From Bacteroidota bacterium (GTDB lineage Bacteria; Bacteroidota; Bacteroidia; Bacteroidales; F082), in NCBI GenBank assembly GCA_018336075.1, contig JAGXRB010000321.1, positions 1-32,917 on the forward strand: a stretch of 32,917 bases of DNA, written 5' to 3'. The position numbers and the translations under genes are program-made. Under the pieces are notes generated by a model. It did not search any database. It was not told where the DNA came from and saw nothing but the letters and a program-made list of their open reading frames with translations. Shown piece by piece: positions 1-7,648 of the stretch (the stretch's first letter is position 1; each line of letters opens with the position of its first letter).

Positions 1-1371
1 ATAAAACTGTGTCAAAGGAAGGTTGTTGATTTTGCTCCAGGAGTTACCATAATTGCTGCTTTTGTAGAGCCCACCGTCATTTCCGTGAATTATTTCGCCG
101 GTCAGCGGATGGATAAACATTGCATGATGGTCCACATAAATCTGATCAAGATTGAAGTAGCCGGCAATCTGTGTATAACTGTTTCCTCCGTTTTCACTTC
201 TGTAAAGGTCTACTCCCAATACCCAGATACGGTTGTCGTTTTGTGGATCTACACGTATTTGTCCGAAATACCAGCCAAAAGTGCTGTTCATTCCGCTCAG
301 GTTGCCGTCATTGGTTTGCTGCCAGTTTTGACCGCCATTGGCGGTTTTATAAACTGTTGCAACATAATTCCCGTTTACAAGCCTGTCGATAAAAGCATAA
401 ACTATTTCAGGATTATTATTCGCAATAGCCAGACCAATGCGGCCTTTTTCGTTTCCACCGGGCAAGCCATTGCTGAGCAAAGTCCAGCTGTCGCCGCCAT
501 CGATGGATTTATAGATGCCGGAAGTTGCTCCGTGAGAGCGTCTGTAAGTGAGGCCGCGCATGCGTTCCCACATTGTTGCATACAAAATATCAGGGTTTGT
601 TGGATGTTGCACAATATCGACGCCGGCAGTGGAATCCGAAACAAAAAGTACCCGTTCCCAATCATTTCCGCCATTGATGCTGCGGTAGATTCCACGCATT
701 TCATTGGGTGTAAAAAGTGTTCCCAATGCTGCCACAAAAACCCTTTCACTGTTGTTGTGATCAACCAGGATTCGGCCAATATATGCAGATTGTTCCAGAC
801 CAATATGATTCCATGATTGGCCGGCATCAATAGATTTGTATAATCCGTTTCCAATAAAACTGAAGCTTGAAGAATTGGCTTCCCCAGTTCCGGCATAAAG
901 GATATTTTCATTTGCAGGATCAAGCGCCAGTGCACCAATCGAAATCACTGGTGCATCTGTGAAAAGATGTTCCCAGCTGTTTCCGCTGTCGGTAGTTTTA
1001 AAAATGCCACCGGATGCTGCTCCGATATACATTGTTGTAGGATTTGCGGGATTTATTGCAATGTCTGTTATGCGTCCTCCGATATTTGTAGGCCCTGCAA
1101 GCTCCCATGCTGCATTGCGGATTGCAGAAGATTTATGGAGTGCTACTGCCTGTTGAAGGGCATACAAATAGTGTTCATAGCTGAACTCCGCATTGGGATA
1201 TAGTTTTTGTTTGGCAAGCCAGTCATTTGGCGCCATTTTGGGTTCTTTTGTTTCGGGCAAAGATTGAAAAACAGGGTTCAGGTTTTTTATTTCATTTTTG
1301 CTGTGAAACATTAAGAAAGTGGCTATACCACCAGCAATAAGCAAAGTGAGGAGGAAGATTTTTCTTTTCAT
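1..1371 (-). CDS. Secreted Asp-box (BNR/sortilin-like) repeat protein, 3' end outside window
   Basis: 457 codons are visible from the ATG at 1371, and the frame is still open at base 1, so the C-terminus is missing. The N-terminus is a signal peptide or anchor (MKRKIFLLTLLIAGG). The body has about seven Asp-box-type repeats of the form GG(I/L)(Y/F)K(S/T)xDxGxSW, for example FKTTDSGNSW, YKSIDAGQSW, YRSINGGNDW and YKSIDGGDSW. Asp boxes mark beta-propellers of the sialidase, sortilin (VPS10) and photosystem-stability-factor type. In Bacteroidota such proteins are usually exported and often carry a type IX secretion C-terminal signal, but that end cannot be seen here. No catalytic sialidase residues were recognised, so no enzyme activity is proposed. 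Other reading frames over this stretch are shadows. Confidence 0.85.
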   Translation of the reverse strand, partial: MKRKIFLLTLLIAGGIATFLMFHSKNEIKNLNPVFQSLPETKEPKMAPNDWLAKQKLYPNAEFSYEHYLYALQQAVALHKSSAIRNAAWELAGPTNIGGRITDIAINPANPTTMYIGAASGGIFKTTDSGNSWEHLFTDAPVISIGALALDPANENILYAGTGEANSSSFSFIGNGLYKSIDAGQSWNHIGLEQSAYIGRILVDHNNSERVFVAALGTLFTPNEMRGIYRSINGGNDWERVLFVSDSTAGVDIVQHPTNPDILYATMWERMRGLTYRRSHGATSGIYKSIDGGDSWTLLSNGLPGGNEKGRIGLAIANNNPEIVYAFIDRLVNGNYVATVYKTANGGQNWQQTNDGNLSGMNSTFGWYFGQIRVDPQNDNRIWVLGVDLYRSENGGNSYTQIAGYFNLDQIYVDHHAMFIHPLTGEIIHGNDGGLYKSSNYGNSWSKINNLPLTQFY

Positions 1372-1402
1372 GGGCGTGCAGTTTTCCATTGTGGACCGTT
1401 TG

Positions 1403-1410
1403 CAAATATA
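1403..1410 (-). promoter_or_regulatory. Candidate -7 box (TATATTTG) of the Asp-box protein gene
   Basis: Read on the minus strand, 1403-1410 is TATATTTG, an exact match to the Bacteroidota -7 consensus TAnnTTTG, about 32 nt upstream of the ATG at 1371. No -33 TTTG is present at the usual 19-21 nt spacing, so support rests on this one box. Confidence 0.4.
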
Positions 1411-1497
1411 GCTGAAACTGTTTTGATGGAGGTTTGTTTTTCAAACTGAGGCGAAAAATGAGAGTCGTCTAGTGAAGGAAAAGCTGTTTTCAATGGG

Positions 1498-2664
1498 TTA
1501 TTTAGTTTTTCCCCGAAGCAGCTGATCAGCTGCAAAAGCGAATGCTATAAAGGCCATCAGCAGGCCCGGATAATAGAAGGCATCATTGACACTGCCACGA
1601 GTAACAAGCGGATGCACCATGATCGGTGAAATAAACTGACCAAGAAAAACTGCCATCGTCAGGTTGCCTATCATGCGGCCGCGACTTACCTCCGGAGCAA
1701 TACTCATCATCCAGAGATTGGCGTTGGGCATGAGCAAGCCGGTTCCTGCGCCTGCAATAAGCAACCCAAAAAGGATGGTATAAAAACTTCCGGCAGAAGC
1801 AATTACAAGGTAGCCTAAAGCAAAAAGACTGAAAGCTGCGGCATAAATCCACTGAAAAGACAGACGGCGACGGATACTACCGTAAAACAGCGAAATCAAC
1901 GCTCCGGAGAAAGTAGAAACACTGATTGCATAGCCAATCATGCTGTTTGAAACGCCCTGAGTTTGCTTCAGTAAAAATGGAAGTTGAGCCGGAATAATAT
2001 AAAAAAGCGCCATTCCGGTGAACCCCATTAAGTAGATAAATTTTGAGGTTTTAATATCGAATTGCTTCGTTTCATTGGATAAAAGCAAAGCCTTCCTTCG
2101 TTTTATTTCAGGTTCGGGAATGCTTTTCCAAGCCAAAATGCAAATGGGTAAAGAAAGCGCATAAAGCCAGAATGGCATTTCCCAGCTGATGTCGGCCAGC
2201 CAGCCTGCGATGAGGATGAAAATGACACCGCCAAAAGCCATAAATGAACCTTGAAAACCAATGAATCTATTGCGCTCATGCCCTGTGAAGTAGTCGCCGA
2301 TGAGGGTTGTTAGCGTTACCATATTTCCTGCAACTGCAATTCCAAGCAGCGCCCGGCCAGCAAGAATCGTGTAAAGATTGTCGGCATATGCACCTGTTGT
2401 TCCAGCCAAAGCATACAAAATCAGTGAACCCAAAAGCATGATGCGGCGTCCAAAACGATCAATTGACCAACCGGCAAGACTTGAAAAAAAGACGATAAAC
2501 AATGCAGGCATTGTAATTATGAGTCGGCTTAAGAGCCCGATATTGGGCTCATCAGCGAAATGCTCACTAATACGGGGAAGCGAAGGTGCCACAATTGCGC
2601 CTGCCATGATTGTCATGGTGCTCGCTGCCAGCAAACCAGCTTTGATCCACATTCGTTGATTCAT
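1498..2664 (-). CDS. Major facilitator superfamily (MFS) exporter, DHA1-like
   Basis: This 388-aa integral membrane protein has about 12 predicted hydrophobic helices, the normal size for the major facilitator superfamily. The loop after helix 2 carries the MFS motif A (GWSIDRFGRRIMLLG, near residues 65-79). The next region (GRALLGIAVAGNMV) resembles the R-containing helix 4 of drug:proton antiporters. It is most likely a proton-driven exporter of small molecules in the inner membrane; the substrate cannot be read from the sequence. It stands alone: the upstream gene diverges (sigma factor at 3024) and the downstream gene has its own promoter candidate. A TATCTTTG box at 2742-2749 lies about 80 nt upstream of the start. 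Confidence 0.88.
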   Translation of the reverse strand: MNQRMWIKAGLLAASTMTIMAGAIVAPSLPRISEHFADEPNIGLLSRLIITMPALFIVFFSSLAGWSIDRFGRRIMLLGSLILYALAGTTGAYADNLYTILAGRALLGIAVAGNMVTLTTLIGDYFTGHERNRFIGFQGSFMAFGGVIFILIAGWLADISWEMPFWLYALSLPICILAWKSIPEPEIKRRKALLLSNETKQFDIKTSKFIYLMGFTGMALFYIIPAQLPFLLKQTQGVSNSMIGYAISVSTFSGALISLFYGSIRRRLSFQWIYAAAFSLFALGYLVIASAGSFYTILFGLLIAGAGTGLLMPNANLWMMSIAPEVSRGRMIGNLTMAVFLGQFISPIMVHPLVTRGSVNDAFYYPGLLMAFIAFAFAADQLLRGKTK

Positions 2665-2741
2665 GTCCTGCTTTTTCGTTGCGCGGCCAAATGTTTAAAT
2701 GCTTTTTCAATGAAAACGATTAAAAACATGGCCTTTCATGA

Positions 2742-2749
2742 CAAAGATA
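2742..2749 (-). promoter_or_regulatory. Candidate -7 box (TATCTTTG) of the MFS gene
   Basis: The minus strand reads TATCTTTG, an exact TAnnTTTG match, giving a predicted leader of roughly 70 nt before the ATG at 2664. No clear -33 TTTG is seen at the expected distance. Confidence 0.45.
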
Positions 2750-2911
2750 TAAAAACCAACAACTTTTTTCTATTCTGACAGCTGATCTTTTAAGAGTTTT
2801 TTAAAGCCTGGAAAATTTTATATAAGGTTTGTGCAAATGCCATTTTCATGAGGAAAGAATAAAAAGTTTGAAAAGCCCTTTGATATGCACAAAATATGAC
2901 GTTTTTGAACG

Positions 2912-2919
2912 TATTTTTG
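2912..2919 (+). promoter_or_regulatory. Candidate -7 box (TATTTTTG) of the sigma-factor operon
   Basis: TATTTTTG matches TAnnTTTG and lies about 105 nt before the proposed TTG start at 3024. No TTTG occurs at 19-21 nt upstream. ECF operons are often autoregulated from a different, sigma-specific promoter, which cannot be identified from one locus. Confidence 0.3.
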
Positions 2920-3023
2920 TCAGGCTTAGTCATTGAAAGTTAAGCAAAAGGAATAAAACTTTCTTTTGTTTTGTCAAAGGCTAAGATGCAGTTAAGAAGG
3001 AAATAGGAAAGACTGGAAAACGT

Positions 3024-3614
3024 TTGACGACAAAGAAAATTCGAAACGTATTGGAGCATTACAAACAGTTGGACGAATCGGAGTTGGTGAAAATGTTGAA
3101 GCAGGGAAAGGAGCTTGCGCTTACAGAACTCATCAATCGCTATCAAAAAACGGTAGCCCGCGTTGTTATTGGTATGCTTGGCAATACTCCCGAAGCCGAA
3201 GATGTAGGTCAGGAGACCTTTATACGCTTTTGGAGCTCAGTAGAAAATTACAGGCATGATGCAAAAGTGTCAACTTTTTTGACCCGAATTGCTATAAACC
3301 TCTCAATAAACGAATTGCGCAGACGGAAAAAACGTTACGAATGGCTCGATTTTTTGGAAGATAAGAAGTATAAGAATATTACGATAATTGAATCAGACCA
3401 ATACATTCAGACCGATGAACAGGAGCATATTACGAAGGCACTTGCCTCCATTGAACCAGATCAGCGCGCTGTTGTTATTCTTAGACTGGTGCAGGGATAT
3501 TCAACAAAGGAAACGGCTGATATGCTTGAAATCCCATTGGGAACGGTCTTGTCACGCTTGTCAAGGGCATTGGAAAAACTGAGGATTGAAATCATCAAAC
3601 TTGAGGAAATATGA
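3024..3614 (+). CDS. ECF-type RNA polymerase sigma factor (sigma-70 family)
   Basis: The 196-aa product has the two domains of an extracytoplasmic-function sigma factor. Region 2 lies at about residues 32-100, with ALTELINRYQ and the DVGQETFIRFW core-binding/-10 recognition motif. Region 4 lies at about 138-186, with the helix-turn-helix STKETADMLEIPLGTVLSRL. The start is TTG at 3024: the next in-frame ATG would remove residues just before region 2, and there is no in-frame ATG upstream before a TAA at 2982. The next gene overlaps its stop by 4 nt (ATGA), the normal layout for a sigma/anti-sigma pair. The family is certain; the regulon is unknown. Confidence 0.9.
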   Translation: MTTKKIRNVLEHYKQLDESELVKMLKQGKELALTELINRYQKTVARVVIGMLGNTPEAEDVGQETFIRFWSSVENYRHDAKVSTFLTRIAINLSINELRRRKKRYEWLDFLEDKKYKNITIIESDQYIQTDEQEHITKALASIEPDQRAVVILRLVQGYSTKETADMLEIPLGTVLSRLSRALEKLRIEIIKLEEI

Positions 3615-4012
3615 AAAGGGAAAATGAAAAATTACTTATCAAGGCACTTGCTGAAGAACTGGATGCAGGAGAACATGCATTGCTCCAAAAGCGTCTTGAT
3701 TTTGATCCAACGATGAAGGAAACGCTTCATGCATGGAGAAAAGTTGATAGCAGGCTCAAAAACTATCATCCGGATTTTGGTAAAGGATTTACACAAGGGG
3801 TTTTGATGAAGATTATTCAGAGGAATGACCAGTCTGAGGGGCAAAAAGATCTTTACAGATTGATGGTTCGCATCAGCATGTCCGCAGCTGCAGCGGTAGT
3901 TTTGCTTTTACTTTATGTGGTCTGGCAGGAGAATTCTATTGCTTTGGATGGATTGCTTGGACTGGCCGGACTCAAAAGTGATGACTTTACCAATCTGCTC
4001 GCAAATTATTGA
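3611..4012 (+). CDS. Putative anti-sigma factor, single-pass membrane protein
   Basis: This 133-aa protein has a charged cytoplasmic N-terminal part (residues 1-88) rich in short helices, including LAEELDAGEHALLQKRL, then one transmembrane segment (about 89-106, ISMSAAAAVVLLLLYVV) and a short periplasmic tail. Its start codon overlaps the sigma-factor stop (ATGA), and the next gene follows after 15 nt. The position, size and topology are those of a membrane anti-sigma factor that holds the upstream sigma factor. No zinc-binding HxxxCxxC motif is present, so it would not be a ZAS-type anti-sigma factor. The role is inferred from context. Confidence 0.65.
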   Translation: MKRENEKLLIKALAEELDAGEHALLQKRLDFDPTMKETLHAWRKVDSRLKNYHPDFGKGFTQGVLMKIIQRNDQSEGQKDLYRLMVRISMSAAAAVVLLLLYVVWQENSIALDGLLGLAGLKSDDFTNLLANY

Positions 4013-4027
4013 AATACTATTTAAGCC

Positions 4028-4456
4028 ATGAAAACAAAATACATTCTTCTACTTTTCGGAACTTTAGTCGCAGGCATACTTATCGGAACACTTACTACCG
4101 GAAGAGTGACACGAAATAAAGTCGAAAAGATCAAGTCCTTCAACACCAGAGAGGGTTTCAGAGATCACCTTTACATGATTGTTCAGCCTACACAAGCGCA
4201 AAAAGAACTGCTAACACCAATTCTCGACTCATTCAGCGATGTGCACTGGGAGTTGATGAAGGAGCATTGGGACAATCAAAAAGCCCTGTTCGATGAAATG
4301 GACAATGCCATAAAGCCCCTTATTACGGAAGAACAATTTCAGATTCTGATGGATCACAAGCAGAAAACGAGAAAAGGCAGGGAACATAAATACAACAAGC
4401 GAAACGAAGAAGTCAAATCAAAAAAATCCGGCAAGCAAAACAGATCAACAGATTAA
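4028..4456 (+). CDS. Membrane-anchored periplasmic protein, heavy-metal-sensor/Spy-like
   Basis: The 142-aa protein begins with a hydrophobic anchor (ILLLFGTLVAGILIGTL, residues 6-22). The rest is an all-helical, highly charged soluble part containing the stretch PTQAQKELLTPILDSFSD and a later LITEEQFQILMD. That pattern (a helix hairpin, then a helix beginning with TxEQ) is typical of the Spy/CpxP and CnrX-like periplasmic family that senses metals or misfolded protein. The C-terminus is very lysine-rich. It follows the putative anti-sigma gene by 15 nt, so it is likely the extracytoplasmic part of the same signalling unit. The family assignment is by pattern only. Confidence 0.6.
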   Translation: MKTKYILLLFGTLVAGILIGTLTTGRVTRNKVEKIKSFNTREGFRDHLYMIVQPTQAQKELLTPILDSFSDVHWELMKEHWDNQKALFDEMDNAIKPLITEEQFQILMDHKQKTRKGREHKYNKRNEEVKSKKSGKQNRSTD

Positions 4457-4493
4457 ATTTTTCATTCAACAAAGACCTGAAAATTAAAACCAA

Positions 4494-5342
4494 TTAGTTT
4501 TTAAGCTTTTTCTCCTCAACCTGAATGATTTCAAAGGTTGTGGCATCGTAAACAAAAGAAATTACGGAAACATTTTTCGCTTGGTAATTCCCATTTAGTG
4601 TCAGGGTGTAATTTTTTGTGTTGGTGGATGCAGAAGCCTGTCCGGCAGCGATGAAGTCTTCACCCCAAATTCCATTTACATTTTCGCGAAGCATATGCCT
4701 GTGTACATAGTCCGGAATTGTTGGTGTCGGGCCAACGGTACTTTCGTTGTTGCGTTGCGCACTCACAATACTATCCTCCACAATACAAGCAATTATTTTA
4801 TAATTTTCGTCTGCGACACTCAATAAAGTTGACTTCAATGTGATGTCAAGCTTGCGGGAACCTTCATTAAATGAAGTTTCGATTTCCAGTTTTAAAGCAG
4901 CAGGATCTTCAATAATTGCAGCAATAGCAGATCCCCATTGACCGGGAGGAACAACATAATTTCCGCCAGTTTTTTTGCGGTTGACCATTCCATTTGGATT
5001 TCCTTCTGCAGAAATAGCAAAAAACTGATCCCAGGCTTCACCGGCAGCAGTGCGATAATCATTGTTGAATGGAGCGCCTTGGGGCCATGCAAAAAACCCT
5101 GCATGAATGGCTAACATAATCATTTTGCCATCATAGGATTCCTGTAAGGCTATTGCTGATTTTGCTGCCAGCGGACAGTTTACACAGGTATGACCGGTAT
5201 AATCTTCAAGCAATACTTTTCGGGTAACTGTTTCCGGATTGGTTTGCTGATTATCCTGTTTGTAGGGAGGTTCTATTTTATCGCAAGAAGCCAGAATGAT
5301 TGCAAAGGCAAGAAAAAAGCTTATTTTTTTGATGTTTGTCAT
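4494..5342 (-). CDS. Omp28-related lipoprotein with thioredoxin-like CxxC motif
   Basis: The start chosen is the ATG at 5342, giving 282 aa; an in-frame ATG 15 nt upstream would spoil the signal. The N-terminus is a lipoprotein signal with lipobox IILASC (Cys20). The body resembles the Omp28 family of Bacteroidota: a short thioredoxin-like segment RKVLLEDYTGHTCVNCP with Cys53 and Cys56 (CVNC), then GNPNGMVNRKK and a beta-rich C-terminal half. It is the last gene of a same-strand run with a DUF6029 protein (21 nt gap) and a TlpA-like thioredoxin. The context suggests envelope thiol chemistry or outer-membrane assembly; the exact function is unknown. Confidence 0.82.
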   Translation of the reverse strand: MTNIKKISFFLAFAIILASCDKIEPPYKQDNQQTNPETVTRKVLLEDYTGHTCVNCPLAAKSAIALQESYDGKMIMLAIHAGFFAWPQGAPFNNDYRTAAGEAWDQFFAISAEGNPNGMVNRKKTGGNYVVPPGQWGSAIAAIIEDPAALKLEIETSFNEGSRKLDITLKSTLLSVADENYKIIACIVEDSIVSAQRNNESTVGPTPTIPDYVHRHMLRENVNGIWGEDFIAAGQASASTNTKNYTLTLNGNYQAKNVSVISFVYDATTFEIIQVEEKKLKN

Positions 5343-5363
5343 GACTGAACGATTCAAAGAATG

Positions 5364-7031
5364 TTAGAAATTTGTTGTCAAAGTCAGTGTCAACCCACTT
5401 GAAGCAGGCACTTGTCTGCAAACGCCACCTACACAGACCACACCTTCTGCCTGACGCCCAAAAGTGAGTGCTAAACGGCTTGCTTCACGCGTGAAACCTG
5501 CAGAAACAGTGTAATAATGATTGCGTTGGTCTTTGTCAGGATTCCCATAATTGTATTGGTCTGCTATTGCAAAAAACCATTTCGGTGCTATCGTGTATTC
5601 CACCATTGCAGCAATCCAGTCGCCATCATCCTGTTTTGTCCATAAGCCTTGAAGTTCGGTGCGTATGGCATTTCGTGCAGTCAGGCGATAAGTGAAATCA
5701 ACTACAAAAAGGTTTGCTTCAACAACAGGATCGCCTGCATGACCCTCGATTGTAGCAATGTCATAAAGCAGATTCATGTATTGAAAAGTTCCTTTCAGTT
5801 TATTGCTGAAACGTTTGTCAACTTCAAAATTCAGGTCGCGGAAAAATACATGATCCGAAACTTTGAAGAAATCTGAAGTGTAGCCCAGTGTACCTTCCTG
5901 ACCGATTTTTGTTGTGTCGTTCACAGCCACACGCATAATGTCGTTCACCTGACTGAAATTTAAGGCGATACCAGTTCCATATTTTCCTCCCAGAAGGGTT
6001 CCTTTCGGGATTTTATAATTCACCTGAAACTGCAAACCCATTTCGCCGTTGGGTTGCGTGGCATAAGGATATTTTCCGGTCAGACTGTAGGCGTGAGTGC
6101 GGTTGATTGGAGGTAAAAAATTGATGTCCAATGCATTTCCAGATACACTGCGATCAGATTTGAAGCCCATGTTGTCAACGCGTTTCAGCTGAAGAACCAC
6201 GCCCAGCCCTCTTGTGGAATAAGAGAGCGACGACAGCATGGCATGACCTTCCTTGTAGATGAAGTTGTTCATTGCCGAAGGATCGTTGATTTTGTGCGCA
6301 TATTCTGTCATAAAATTGAAATTGCCGGCGCCCAGATTTATCCGTCCTGCAAAACTGCCCACGTTTTCAGGTAAATTGTAAATCGGATCAGCATCACGCT
6401 GGTATTTGCTCACCGCACTTGCGCCAACACTGATTGACACTGGCGAAGATTCCATTCCTTTAACAATGTCATTCAGATTCACTTCGGCATCAAGGCCTCT
6501 GACGATTCCGCGGTTGTTGCGTTCAAATTTTTGCCAGTAATAGCGCTGACTTCCATAAATTCCTTTTACTGAAATCCCTTTCGCAGGATTCAAAACCACA
6601 CGTATGCCATTCATGCTGTTATCATAGCCTAAAGTCCACTCTTCGTAGGTTCTGAAAATTAATCCATTTCCAAACTGTTCGTAAAAGTTACCGACCGTGA
6701 CATCAATAAAATCGCTGCTATAGGAAGCCCATAGATAAGGAACGCCATTCCCTTCCTGACGTGGATCGAAGCCTGCAATAGGCGTCAGTAAAGCTTCGTA
6801 GCGCATTCCGGCTTTAAAATTGCCTAAGGTGTAAATGATGTTTCCATAACCGTTGATGCCAAGTTTCCGGCCGGCGATGGAGGAATCTGTAATGCCGATA
6901 ACAGCATCTGGCCTGTAAAACTGTGCATCGACCTGAAAGCTTCCGTTTACAGTAGAATTATTTAAAAAATCCTGTGCATTCAGTGTGCCAAATGACAGGA
7001 TAAGGATTATAAAAATCAGATTTTTTTTCAT
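5364..7031 (-). CDS. DUF6029-type outer-membrane beta-barrel protein
   Basis: Starting at the ATG at 7031 gives 555 aa with a clean signal peptide (MKKNLIFIILILSFGTLNAQ). An in-frame ATG at 7058 adds nine residues that weaken it. The rest is a run of alternating amphipathic strands ending in LTLTLTTNF, with terminal Phe, as expected for an outer-membrane barrel. It matches my memory of DUF6029 proteins, which sit between TlpA- and Omp28-like genes in Bacteroidota. Just before the last strand is a cysteine pair (VVCVGGVCR, CxxxxC), unusual for a barrel; both neighbours also carry paired cysteines. Substrate and role are unknown. Confidence 0.75.
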   Translation of the reverse strand: MKKNLIFIILILSFGTLNAQDFLNNSTVNGSFQVDAQFYRPDAVIGITDSSIAGRKLGINGYGNIIYTLGNFKAGMRYEALLTPIAGFDPRQEGNGVPYLWASYSSDFIDVTVGNFYEQFGNGLIFRTYEEWTLGYDNSMNGIRVVLNPAKGISVKGIYGSQRYYWQKFERNNRGIVRGLDAEVNLNDIVKGMESSPVSISVGASAVSKYQRDADPIYNLPENVGSFAGRINLGAGNFNFMTEYAHKINDPSAMNNFIYKEGHAMLSSLSYSTRGLGVVLQLKRVDNMGFKSDRSVSGNALDINFLPPINRTHAYSLTGKYPYATQPNGEMGLQFQVNYKIPKGTLLGGKYGTGIALNFSQVNDIMRVAVNDTTKIGQEGTLGYTSDFFKVSDHVFFRDLNFEVDKRFSNKLKGTFQYMNLLYDIATIEGHAGDPVVEANLFVVDFTYRLTARNAIRTELQGLWTKQDDGDWIAAMVEYTIAPKWFFAIADQYNYGNPDKDQRNHYYTVSAGFTREASRLALTFGRQAEGVVCVGGVCRQVPASSGLTLTLTTNF

Positions 7032-7075
7032 GAAAAAACTTTTGCCTGACAGAATCAAGTGAATTAAATATGTGA

Positions 7076-7573
7076 CTACTTTTTGGCTGCTATTTTCTTT
7101 ACTTTTTCATAAAGTTCAAATTCGGCGCCTTCAAAGTAGGATGTATGCTGAGACACTACATTTCCTTTGCCATCCAGAAGAAAAGTATGGGGAATCATAT
7201 TTACGTTCATTGCTCTTTTGAAGTCGCCGTTGGCATCAAGCAGGATTTCAAAATCCCAGCCTTTACCTCTTGCTAAAGGGGCCACTTTAGCGGTAGAGCG
7301 TGAGTCGTCAATGGAAACAGCATAAATTTTTACGCCTGTTTCAGCTTGCCAGTCTTCATAATGCTCCATGAAAGCATCCAATTCCTTCTGGCAAGGTTTG
7401 CACCAAATAGCCCAGAAGCTAAGTATGATAGGTTTCCCATCGTTGTAAATTTCACTGGTATTGAAGTTCTTTCCGTCCAAAGTTTTGATAATCACTTTGG
7501 GCAGAACCGATTCCTGTGAAAATGCGCCAGAAACAAATAAGCTGAAAAAGGCCAGTATCAGAATTTTTTTCAT
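7076..7573 (-). CDS. TlpA/ResA-like periplasmic thioredoxin
   Basis: The ATG at 7573 gives 165 aa with a signal peptide (MKKILILAFFSLFVSGAFSQ). Translation from a more upstream ATG (7645) would bury this signal. The mature part is a redoxin fold: ILSFWAIWCKPCQKEL holds the WCxxC active site (Cys58, Cys61), followed by the TlpA-type insertion, VSIDDSRST, and the cis-Pro loop MIPHTFLLD. It is a periplasmic thiol-disulfide oxidoreductase, probably reducing or oxidising partner cysteines. The DUF6029 and Omp28 genes follow with gaps of 44 and 21 nt, so the three are likely one transcript. The 75-nt gap from manA leaves it open whether that gene is included. Confidence 0.9.
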   Translation of the reverse strand: MKKILILAFFSLFVSGAFSQESVLPKVIIKTLDGKNFNTSEIYNDGKPIILSFWAIWCKPCQKELDAFMEHYEDWQAETGVKIYAVSIDDSRSTAKVAPLARGKGWDFEILLDANGDFKRAMNVNMIPHTFLLDGKGNVVSQHTSYFEGAEFELYEKVKKIAAKK

Positions 7574-7648
7574 TTGAAGAAGTTTATGAAATAAGTAAAA
7601 TTCACTTTTGCATTTCAGACAACCAAAACCTTGTATAGGTTGCATCTG

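Larger units (their letters stand above)
2665..3023. other. Divergent intergenic region (MFS exporter / ECF sigma factor)
   Basis: These 359 bases separate two divergently transcribed genes. They hold a minus-strand TATCTTTG (2742-2749) and a plus-strand TATTTTTG (2912-2919), one candidate -7 box for each direction. A short frame starting at ATG 2986 stops after six codons. No RNA gene or conserved ORF was seen. Confidence 0.5.

Noticed and set aside
85-816. 243-codon plus-strand open frame near the left edge
   Set aside because: It lies antisense to the Asp-box repeat gene, whose seven repeats are clearly coding; the plus-strand product has no recognisable domain.
402-938. 178-codon minus-strand open frame
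   Set aside because: It is a shifted frame within the Asp-box repeat gene and shows no domain of its own.
4457-4493. Terminator between the convergent sigma operon and Omp28-like gene
   Set aside because: Only an imperfect AT-rich TTTTTCA/TGAAAA pairing with a 13-nt loop is present, which is too weak to call.
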